From Planctomycetota bacterium (GTDB taxonomy: Bacteria; Planctomycetota; UBA11346), in assembly GCA_024641365.1 (NCBI GenBank), contig JAHEDF010000066.1, positions 1,442 to 11,955 of the forward strand: a DNA stretch of 10,514 bases, in the 5' to 3' direction. The position numbers and the translations under genes are program-made. Of the stretch, positions 1-5,672 are shown piece after piece. Each line of letters starts with the position of its first letter. Within the stretch, counting starts at the first letter, position 1. Below the pieces are notes generated by a model. It worked only from the letters and a program-made list of their open reading frames with translations, made no database searches and had not been told where the DNA came from.

Positions 1-324
1 CGCTAATTGTCGCCCCTGAATGCGGCCTATATAATGATAGCGTGCTACTTTTTGAGGTGACTCAGCCATAGCAGCGAGATGGTCGAGCCTATTTTCACCG
101 AAATCATAAATACCTGCTGCTTGTAGTGGTGCAATTACTGAAGGCGTTTGCGATTTGGTAACGGCTATTAAGCGAATGTCCGTTGATTGGCGACCACTCA
201 TCTTGGCGTAGGTTGCTATTTCTTCGCGTACGGCTGTTACCTGTGCTGCTATACGAGGTGATACGTGTGGTGATGTCACGGCAGAAGGCCATGTTTCAGA
301 CGTACTGGACTTGTCCGTTGTCAT
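1..324 (-). CDS. yggS: YggS/PLPBP-family pyridoxal-phosphate homeostasis protein, N-terminal part (cut by window edge)
   Basis: This is an open frame of 108 codons from an ATG at 324-322 that runs off the left edge. It is bounded upstream by an in-frame TAG at 348-346. Residues 51-57 (RLIAVTK) match the family strand ending in the PLP-binding lysine, here Lys57. They are followed by the FGEN motif (75-78) and the His-x-Ile-Gly-x-Ile-Gln segment (98-103). The family has an alanine-racemase-like TIM-barrel fold without racemase activity. It is cytoplasmic and buffers free PLP and amino-acid pools. The N-terminus is about 20 residues longer than E. coli YggS, whose PLP lysine is Lys36, and this Ser/Thr/Pro-rich extension has no recognisable domain. 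The usual Asn-Lys after the GxxQ motif reads Arg-Gln here. Only a weak AGG lies upstream of the ATG, so the start is moderately certain. The C-terminal half and any neighbours lie outside the window. Confidence 0.88.
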   Translation of the reverse strand, partial: MTTDKSSTSETWPSAVTSPHVSPRIAAQVTAVREEIATYAKMSGRQSTDIRLIAVTKSQTPSVIAPLQAAGIYDFGENRLDHLAAMAESPQKVARYHYIGRIQGRQLA

Positions 325-370
325 ACATGCATGCCTATCACATCGCTAAGCAACCGCCAGCAACACACAT

Positions 371-392
371 CAGGGAGCTTTTCAGCCCCCTG
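371..392 (-). terminator. Candidate terminator hairpin after the HEAT-repeat gene
   Basis: An inverted repeat (CAGGGAGC at 371-378, GCCCCCTG at 385-392, loop of 6) lies between the stop of the minus-strand HEAT gene and the start of yggS. In minus-strand RNA the stem is 8 bp with one G-U wobble. On the plus strand the same position is an A-C mismatch. No clean U-tract follows on the minus strand; a T-rich stretch (394-399) follows on the plus strand, but no plus-strand gene precedes it. It is therefore a plausible but not canonical terminator for the HEAT gene. Confidence 0.4.
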
Positions 393-434
393 CTTTTATT
401 GCATTAAACCATTAATGATTGATAAATTGACGCA

Positions 435-1946
435 TTACTGCTCTTTGTCGCCTTCTTTATCGCCTAAGATTCCTTCCGCAGTGGCCCATTCTTGCCATGC
501 CTTAATCGATTTATCTCGTTCAACTTCTTCTCCACGAGAGTCATAGCCGACATCTTTTTTCGAAATAAATTTTAAAATATCATTGCATTTACGACGAACA
601 ATTCCGCTCGGATTACTCAGTCCAATAATTAATGCCGGAACGGCTTCTTTTCCTTGCGACGTTAAATTTTGTTCAGCCTGTTGAGCTTCATTGCCTTCAA
701 CGCTCGCTAATTGTTCGATCATTTGGAGGCGTGGATCTTTGGGTGCGGCAGCTTTGCCAGCAACCGTATCGGGAGTTTTTTCTTCAATCCATTCAAAGCG
801 CGCGCCTTTTTCCTTCCACCAGTCTTCAATCTGCTTAACTACTTTTTTACGTTTATCAGGTGGATCCATGGGATTGTAGCCCCAATCATTTCCAGTTATG
901 CGCACAAATAGTTGAATTGCTTTTTCATTGGCCTGCCGGTTATCTCCAGCCATGACTTTAATCACTGCAGGTACTAACGACTTATCGCGTAATTCATATA
1001 ATCCCTGTGCCGCTGAAACAACGACTACTGGATCATCGCTTTTTAATTGTTCGCTCAGCCACACTTTTGGTGAAACGTCATGATTTTGATCCCACCACTT
1101 TTGCGCATCCGCCTGGGTTAAATTTTCATCATCTGATACCAGAGAAATTTGCGCAAATGAACTGCGAGCGGCATTGGAAACTACTTTTTCTGGATGACCC
1201 ATGAGCTCAATTAAGCGAGGTGTTATGCGACGATCTTTCATCAATGGGGCTACATAGGCAAACATTTCCAAATCTTCTTTATTATTGCTGCGTTCGCTTG
1301 CCTTGGCGAGGAAGCCCAGCAGTCGTCTCGGCGTTTCAATCTCACCATCTTTTAAATATTTCATGATCAACAAAGACGTTCCATAGAGATCGTCAAAATT
1401 ATCACGTTTCAGTGCCGTCATTAAAAGAGGTACCATTTCAGCGCGATTATCTTCTCGATACAGGGTCAGCACGGCTGAATCCATGTCGTCACTATCATTC
1501 GCATTTTTTTGCATGCGCATGATCTGACCTTCAATGAAACTGTTTTCGCGCTCTATGGTCGGAACGGTTAAATCCCATTCGATTTCCGAGGCTTTTGGTC
1601 CAGGGCCACTTGAGCGACGCCGGGGCGCGGATGAATTAGAGCCCCCCTCACCATCTTTGCCCTGGTCCCCTCCATTAACAAAAGCCGCAGCAACCCACCG
1701 GTCCCCTACTTTCACTTGGTTGAACTTAGCACGCGCCGCTTCGTGATCTTTGTCAATTTGCAGTACTTTGCTGTAATACTTTCGGGCTGTGGTCGGCTTT
1801 TTATTTTCCTCACACCACACACCAAGCATGTAAACGGAGTCGGCATCCGACATATCCGTCTTTTTGATCATGTCCTGGAGGGTTTCCTCAGCAAAAGTAA
1901 ATGTGCAGCAGGCAGAGACTACAGCGATGAGCAGGTAACGAAGCAT
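435..1946 (-). CDS. Exported HEAT-repeat protein with TPR-like N-terminus (503 aa), function unknown
   Basis: The start is ATG at 1946, because GAGGA (1956-1960, minus) sits 9 nt upstream. A TTG two codons earlier would be only 3 nt from it. Residues 1-19 are a signal sequence. It contains VSAC (10-13), which fits a lipobox with Cys13 as lipid anchor, while Phe-Ala at about 18-19 would suit ordinary signal peptidase cleavage; which is used cannot be told. Residues 35-85 resemble a single TPR-like helical pair ending in the 'VGDRWV' pattern common in planctomycete proteins. A Gly/Ser/Pro/Arg-rich linker covers about 92-120. From about 150 to 345 helical repeats of HEAT type follow. Two copies of a 32-residue module with D-x-G-Y, then Arg 9 residues later and Trp 10 further on, occupy about 350-381 and 461-492. 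The first comes at the end of the helical-repeat stretch, and the second follows another HEAT-like helical pair. HEAT arrays usually act as protein-binding scaffolds, so a periplasmic or membrane-attached binding role is inferred. No catalytic motif is visible. Confidence 0.85.
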   Translation of the reverse strand: MLRYLLIAVVSACCTFTFAEETLQDMIKKTDMSDADSVYMLGVWCEENKKPTTARKYYSKVLQIDKDHEAARAKFNQVKVGDRWVAAAFVNGGDQGKDGEGGSNSSAPRRRSSGPGPKASEIEWDLTVPTIERENSFIEGQIMRMQKNANDSDDMDSAVLTLYREDNRAEMVPLLMTALKRDNFDDLYGTSLLIMKYLKDGEIETPRRLLGFLAKASERSNNKEDLEMFAYVAPLMKDRRITPRLIELMGHPEKVVSNAARSSFAQISLVSDDENLTQADAQKWWDQNHDVSPKVWLSEQLKSDDPVVVVSAAQGLYELRDKSLVPAVIKVMAGDNRQANEKAIQLFVRITGNDWGYNPMDPPDKRKKVVKQIEDWWKEKGARFEWIEEKTPDTVAGKAAAPKDPRLQMIEQLASVEGNEAQQAEQNLTSQGKEAVPALIIGLSNPSGIVRRKCNDILKFISKKDVGYDSRGEEVERDKSIKAWQEWATAEGILGDKEGDKEQ

Positions 1947-1955
1947 AAGCAAGAT

Positions 1956-1960
1956 TCCTC
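1956..1960 (-). promoter_or_regulatory. Ribosome binding site that sets the HEAT-protein start
   Basis: GAGGA on the minus strand lies 9 nt before ATG 1946-1944 but only 3 nt before TTG 1952-1950. This favours the ATG and a 503-residue product. Confidence 0.65.
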
Positions 1961-1977
1961 AGAGTCGCGGGCGTGAT

Positions 1978-2005
1978 CATGGGCTAACGTTGTTTAGTGC
2001 CCATG
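1978..2005. repeat. Inverted repeat, candidate operator or leader hairpin
   Basis: This is a perfect 7-bp inverted repeat (CATGGGC and GCCCATG) separated by 14 bases. Inside it, CTAA (1984-1987) can also pair with TTAG (1994-1997), giving an extended stem with a small bulge. It lies 32-59 bases upstream of the HEAT-protein ATG, where an operator or a 5'-UTR hairpin would sit. No regulator can be named. Confidence 0.45.
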
Positions 2006-2215
2006 GTGCATTGAAATCGGTCCTAATATACATGTCGACAGAGCGCAAAGCTTGTCAGATCATATGTTTTTTAGCGTGTCGTACGCATACGCTGTGTGTC
2101 ACGGTTAAAAGGTTACACAAACCACGTGTGGGGTTGGCGCGTTCTAACGGTTTGTGCTGCTAACAGCAGTCATTATGGTTTGCCACTTCGCCAGACTAGG
2201 CGCATTCAATCCCTT

Positions 2216-2222
2216 AGAAGGA
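2216..2222 (+). promoter_or_regulatory. Ribosome binding site that sets the clpP start
   Basis: AGAAGGA lies 5 nt before ATG 2228. The frame stays open upstream to a GTG at 2096, but that longer version has no Shine-Dalgarno sequence and its extra 44 residues are not ClpP-like. The short form is therefore chosen. Confidence 0.85.
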
Positions 2223-2227
2223 ATCCC

Positions 2228-2815
2228 ATGCCCATTCCCTACGTCATCGAGAAGGATTCACGCGGAGAACGCAGTTACGACATCTATAGTCGTTTGCTGA
2301 AAGACCGTATTATTTTCCTTGGTGAGCCCATTGATGACTTCGTTTCTAATGTCGTAGTCGCCCAATTACTCTTTTTACAAAGCCAAAAACGTGATGCGGA
2401 TATCACGTTATATATCAATTCTCCTGGTGGATTAGTAAATGCCGGCTTTGCTATTTTTGACACCATGGCTTATTTAACCTGCGATGTTGCCACCGTTTGT
2501 ATAGGACAGGCAGCAAGCATGGCTGCATTCTTATTAGCGGCCGGTACCAAAGGAAAACGCTTCGCGTTACCGCATAGCCGTATCATGATTCATCAGCCGA
2601 TGGGTGGCACGCAGGGCCAAGCCAGTGACATCGAAATTCAGGCGAAAGAATTATTACGTTTAAAGAAAGAATTGAATCGCATTTTATCAGAGAACACTGG
2701 TCAAAAAGAGGAGAAAGTCGCTAAAGACAGTGAGCGCGATTATTACATGAGTGCAGAAGAAGCCTGTTCCTATGGATTAATTGATCGCGTTGTTTCTAAA
2801 CCTGTTTCCAACTAA
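2228..2815 (+). CDS. clpP: ATP-dependent Clp protease proteolytic subunit ClpP (195 aa)
   Basis: ClpP is the serine peptidase of the ClpXP complex. It forms a double heptameric ring that degrades unfolded proteins delivered by the Clp ATPase in the cytoplasm. The catalytic triad is visible as Ser97 (GQAASMA), His122 (MIHQP) and Asp171, the same positions as in mature E. coli ClpP. The oxyanion-loop segment SPGG (65-68) is present, as is the handle-helix region with the usual QA.EI pattern (131-137). The length, 195 residues, is normal for the family. There is essentially no propeptide beyond the axial N-terminal loop. A strong ribosome binding site 5 nt upstream supports the start. clpX follows after 39 bases on the same strand, so the two are very probably one transcript. 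The neighbour upstream is the divergent HEAT gene, and the trigger-factor gene often found in front of clpP is absent. Confidence 0.97.
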   Translation: MPIPYVIEKDSRGERSYDIYSRLLKDRIIFLGEPIDDFVSNVVVAQLLFLQSQKRDADITLYINSPGGLVNAGFAIFDTMAYLTCDVATVCIGQAASMAAFLLAAGTKGKRFALPHSRIMIHQPMGGTQGQASDIEIQAKELLRLKKELNRILSENTGQKEEKVAKDSERDYYMSAEEACSYGLIDRVVSKPVSN

Positions 2816-2854
2816 TTTACTTTCAATTCACTAAATCCCCGTCCGAGACATACC

Positions 2855-4150
2855 ATGGCTAAAAATAAAAAAGGTGAAACCGACAAGGGCGGGGAAATCT
2901 GCAGCTTTTGCGGACGTGCTGCTGATCAAGTTGAACGATTAATTAATGGTCCCCCAGGCGTATCCATTTGTAATGAATGCGTTGATGTCTGTTCAACATT
3001 ATTGCGTGATAATACACGCCAAGGCGGTAAAAAAGGCTCTGAACAACCCAAGATAGGCAAAAGTTTAACGCCTGCCGAAATTAAAGCACATCTTGATCAG
3101 CATATTATAGGACAAGAACAAGCAAAACGTACTATCGCAGTTGCCGTTTACAATCATTATAAACGAATTAAGGCAAATCAAAGTGGTGGCGCGAATGGAA
3201 TAGAATTAGAAAAATCTAATATTCTTATGTTAGGCCCTACCGGGTGTGGTAAAACCGCAATTGCTCGGTGCTTAGCTAAATTATTAAATGTTCCTTTTGC
3301 GATTGGTGATGCGACCACATTAACCGAAGCCGGGTATGTCGGTGAAGATGTTGAAAATTTGATTTTACGCCTGCTGCAAAATGCGAATTTTGAAGTGCCA
3401 CGCGCCGAAATGGGCATCATTTACGTCGATGAAGTTGACAAAGTAGCGCGCTCCTCTGGTAATGTTTCAATTACCCGCGATGTCTCCGGTGAAGGCGTTC
3501 AACAAGCGCTACTAAAATTAATTGAAGGAACCGTTGCGAATGTCCCCCCTGGCGGCGGGCGTAAACACCCAGAGCAAAAATATATTCAAGTAAACACAGA
3601 AAATATTTTATTTATTTGCGGCGGTGCCTTTAGCGGATTGCCGGAAATAATTGGTCGTCGTTTAGGCGATAAGCGTGTCGGTTTTAATTTTGACCATGGA
3701 AGCGAAGAGCACGCAGACGTTAATGTTGATGATATGTTGCTCGCCCACGTCACGCCTGAAGACTTGGTTAATTTTGGTATGATTCCCGAATTCATTGGTC
3801 GCTTACCTGTGTCCGTCTCGTTATTGCCGCTCAGTGAAGATGCGCTCGTTAATATCCTGACACAGCCCAAAAATGCTTTGGTAAAACAATATCAGGCGAT
3901 GTTTGCGATAGAGGGCGCTGAATTACATTTCACTGATGATGCGCTACGTGCAATTGCGAAGAAAGCACAAGAACGCAAAACCGGGGCGCGGGCGCTGCGC
4001 GCCATTTTAGAAGAAGTTATGCTCGACATGATGTTCGATCTGCCGCAAAGAGTGAAATTCCAGAAATCTTTCACGGTTGATGCAACGGTCGTTGAGGGAA
4101 AAGCGACCATATACGAAAATTTAGATACTGACAAAAAAGAGACTGCTTAA
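2855..4150 (+). CDS. clpX: ATP-dependent Clp protease ATP-binding subunit ClpX (431 aa)
   Basis: ClpX is the AAA+ unfoldase that recognises tagged or misfolded proteins and threads them into ClpP. The N-terminal zinc-binding domain has four cysteines (C16, C19, C39, C42). The AAA+ module shows Walker A GPTGCGKT (127-134), Walker B with Asp192-Glu193, and the pore-1 loop GYVGED (160-165). It also has the RKH loop (236-238), the arginine finger in FIGR (Arg316) and sensor-2 GAR (Arg379). The ClpP-docking loop reads Val-Gly-Phe (275-277) instead of the common Ile-Gly-Phe, a conservative change. Walker A has Cys where many ClpX have Ser. The length is typical of the family. The ribosome binding site is weak (GAGA at 2845-2848), which suits translation from a shared clpP-clpX transcript. 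No clear terminator follows the stop. Confidence 0.97.
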   Translation: MAKNKKGETDKGGEICSFCGRAADQVERLINGPPGVSICNECVDVCSTLLRDNTRQGGKKGSEQPKIGKSLTPAEIKAHLDQHIIGQEQAKRTIAVAVYNHYKRIKANQSGGANGIELEKSNILMLGPTGCGKTAIARCLAKLLNVPFAIGDATTLTEAGYVGEDVENLILRLLQNANFEVPRAEMGIIYVDEVDKVARSSGNVSITRDVSGEGVQQALLKLIEGTVANVPPGGGRKHPEQKYIQVNTENILFICGGAFSGLPEIIGRRLGDKRVGFNFDHGSEEHADVNVDDMLLAHVTPEDLVNFGMIPEFIGRLPVSVSLLPLSEDALVNILTQPKNALVKQYQAMFAIEGAELHFTDDALRAIAKKAQERKTGARALRAILEEVMLDMMFDLPQRVKFQKSFTVDATVVEGKATIYENLDTDKKETA

Positions 4151-4196
4151 ATACGTCCCCCGCTGCATCGGAAAGGGCGCACCTGAAAGGACCTAC

Positions 4197-4277
4197 ATGT
4201 GTTATTCCGCTCCCAAAACTGCGGTTTTAAACACAAAAGTGCAAAGACCTACCACAGTGATGCAACTCTGCTTGTAA
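4197..4277 (+). CDS. Possible 26-codon leader ORF upstream of the EboD-like gene
   Basis: An ATG at 4197 is preceded by AAAGGA (4186-4191) at 5 nt, a better ribosome binding site than the downstream cyclase gene has. The frame gives 26 residues and stops at TAA 4275-4277. The peptide matches no family I recognise. It has no signal or membrane segment and no run of a single amino acid of the kind seen in classical amino-acid attenuators. Its last codons overlap a foldable segment (4248-4310), and its stop codon falls in the innermost loop. This arrangement resembles a regulatory leader peptide, but an ORF this short can arise by chance. Confidence 0.27.
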   Translation: MCYSAPKTAVLNTKVQRPTTVMQLCL

Positions 4278-4310
4278 TATAGGCAACGCAGTGGCGATAT
4301 TGCACGTAGG
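4248..4310 (+). promoter_or_regulatory. Candidate structured leader RNA upstream of the EboD-like cyclase
   Basis: Three nested complementary pairs can form: CCTAC/GTAGG (4248-4252/4306-4310), TGCAA/TTGCA (4261-4265/4300-4304) and CTGCTTG/CAA-c-GCAG (4268-4274/4284-4291, one bulge). It lies 47 bases upstream of the start codon. It matches no riboswitch class that I know. The stems are short, so the structure is only a candidate. Confidence 0.3.
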
Positions 4311-4356
4311 AATGGAACGAAACGCGCTTGGGATGCGTTGAACCCTTGGATAGACT

Positions 4357-5562
4357 ATGACCATTGCCCATCATCAAACATTTGCCGTCCCCTATGCCTT
4401 TGATGTCCATTTCACGAGTGATGTCTTCGCGCCAGATAATGATGTTTTAGTAAAGGCCATGAAACCACGCAGCGGTGGACGACCAGCACGCGCATTGGTC
4501 TACATAGATGAAGGAACGGTTCGTCAAAACCCAAAATTGATTCAGTCTATCCATTTGTGGTTTGCAGCCCATGAAGCTGATGAAGTTCAATTAGCAGCGG
4601 CGCCAGAAGTTGTTGCTGGTGGCGAAGCTCTGAAAAGTGAGCTCGCTATTTTAGATAAAGTTGGCCGCGCCTGTTTTGATAACGGCATATGTCGTCACAG
4701 TTATATTATCATAATTGGCGGTGGTGCCGTTTTAGATGCGGTCGGTTTTGCGGCATCCATCGTTCATCGTGGCATTCGTCAAATCCGATTGCCAACGACC
4801 GTATTAGCACAATGTGATGCCGGACTTGGAGTGAAAAATGGCGTAAATCGTTTTGGTTCAAAAAACTTTTACGGTACTTTTACGCCCCCCTCGGCAATTA
4901 TAAATGATACGCGTTTTTTGGAATCGCTCGATGATCGCTCGTGGCGAGCGGGTATCGCGGAAGCGGTTAAAGTTGCGATTATTAAAGATGCTGAATTCTT
5001 AAAACTGCTCGGTGAAAAGGCCGTTCAATTGCGTGAACGCGATTTGAAAACTATGGCATGGTTAATCGAACGCTGTGCTTTACTGCATCTAGATCACATC
5101 ACTAAAGCTGGCGATCCATTTGAACAGGGTAGCTCTCGTCCATTAGATTTCGGACATTGGTCAGCGCATCGCATGGAAACATTATCTAATCATCGCTTAC
5201 TGCATGGTGAAGCCGTAGCCATTGGTGTTGCGATCGACTCTCTCTATGCGGTTCAATTAAATCGCATCACCGAACAAGAGGGAAATCAGATATTAACCAT
5301 TTTGCATACGTGTGGTTTCCGTTTGTGGGATGAGGTATTGGACTTGCGCGATGCATCAGGTCATCGCGCTGTGCTCATTGGTTTAGCTCAATTCCGTGAG
5401 CATTTAGGCGGAGAATTGACCTTAGCGATGCCTGAGGGCCTTGGTCATCGGAGTGATGTGCATGAATTTGACGAATCACTGTTTGAACAAATCCTCATTA
5501 AACTGAAACGTTGGCGTCCTGCTCCGATTTCTAACTCAGAAACGTCAAAAAAAGCGTCTTAA
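4357..5562 (+). CDS. 3-dehydroquinate synthase-superfamily sugar-phosphate cyclase, EboD-like (401 aa)
   Basis: This is an NAD- and metal-dependent cyclase of the AroB superfamily. The dinucleotide-binding GGGAVLD (121-127) is clear. So are the three predicted metal ligands Glu202 (GIAEAVK), His267 (FGHW) and His283 (LHGEAV), and the active-site lysines Lys160, Lys169 and Lys205. Several stretches fit EboD, the cyclase of the ebo metabolite-transport cluster, better than AroB as I recall those families: the N-terminus, LGVKN instead of GGKT, GDPFEQGSSRPLDFGHW, and the C-terminal FREHLGGEL. The residue equivalent to the conserved Asn of AroB (LNxGH) is Asp264, and the canonical GHxxGH reads GHWSAH. 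At 401 residues it is longer than AroB (about 360). It stands alone, because none of the other ebo genes (UbiA-type prenyltransferase, TatD-type hydrolase and so on) are in the window. It may be annotated as aroB, but its substrate is uncertain. The ribosome binding site is poor; the start is supported by N-terminal similarity. Confidence 0.88.
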   Translation: MTIAHHQTFAVPYAFDVHFTSDVFAPDNDVLVKAMKPRSGGRPARALVYIDEGTVRQNPKLIQSIHLWFAAHEADEVQLAAAPEVVAGGEALKSELAILDKVGRACFDNGICRHSYIIIIGGGAVLDAVGFAASIVHRGIRQIRLPTTVLAQCDAGLGVKNGVNRFGSKNFYGTFTPPSAIINDTRFLESLDDRSWRAGIAEAVKVAIIKDAEFLKLLGEKAVQLRERDLKTMAWLIERCALLHLDHITKAGDPFEQGSSRPLDFGHWSAHRMETLSNHRLLHGEAVAIGVAIDSLYAVQLNRITEQEGNQILTILHTCGFRLWDEVLDLRDASGHRAVLIGLAQFREHLGGELTLAMPEGLGHRSDVHEFDESLFEQILIKLKRWRPAPISNSETSKKAS

Positions 5563-5672
5563 TACCGATTAATCGCTAAGTCTCATTGCCAGATGTAAAT
5601 TCTGCATTGAGTCACACAGGTTCATTGGTAAAGGTTCTGCCGTTCTCTCGTCTTTGAACCGGTGGAGTCAGC
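5563..5672 (+). promoter_or_regulatory. Intergenic region before the STN-domain gene, with ribosome binding site
   Basis: This 110-base gap holds a 10-bp perfect palindrome (CGATTAATCG, 5566-5575) just after the cyclase stop, and a strong ribosome binding site GGTGGAG (5661-5667) at 5 nt before ATG 5673. GGTTC/GAACC (5635-5639/5656-5660 approximately) could pair over a large loop. I see no clear terminator or promoter, so read-through from the cyclase gene is possible. Confidence 0.4.

Larger units (their letters stand above)
1947..2227. promoter_or_regulatory. Divergent intergenic region between the HEAT gene and clpP
   Basis: This 281-base region must carry promoters for both the minus-strand HEAT gene and the plus-strand clpP-clpX pair, but I see no convincing -35/-10 pair for either. 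It contains three inverted repeats: CATGGGC/GCCCATG at 1978-1984/1999-2005; AGCGT/ACGCT at 2073-2077/2088-2092, which flanks a central CGTACG; and TGCTG/CAGCA at 2155-2159/2164-2168. No CIRCE element (the HrcA operator, TTAGCACTC-N9-GAGTGCTAA) is present, so there is no visible sign of HrcA control of clpP. Confidence 0.5.

Noticed and set aside
1947..1952. TTG start for the HEAT protein, two codons upstream
   Set aside because: The GAGGA ribosome site would be only 3 nt away; the ATG at 1946 has 9 nt spacing.
2032..2163. 43-codon plus-strand ORF upstream of clpP whose stop lies in the loop of a TGCTG/CAGCA hairpin
   Set aside because: It has no Shine-Dalgarno sequence and an unusual, Cys-rich composition. 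Although it resembles the leader layout seen before the cyclase gene, there is nothing to show translation.
2096..2227. Longer clpP beginning at a GTG, adding 44 residues
   Set aside because: There is no ribosome binding site before the GTG and the extra residues do not look like ClpP. AGAAGGA directly precedes ATG 2228, which gives the usual length and E. coli-like triad numbering.
4215..4228. AAAAC-TGCG-GTTTT hairpin as a clpX terminator
   Set aside because: The stem is 5 bp and almost all A-T with no GC-rich base, so it is too weak for an intrinsic terminator. It also lies within the possible leader ORF.
4357..5562. Plain assignment as aroB (3-dehydroquinate synthase of the shikimate pathway)
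   Set aside because: The superfamily is right, but the Asn-to-Asp change, the LGVKN motif, the longer chain and the EboD-like stretches make the substrate uncertain.
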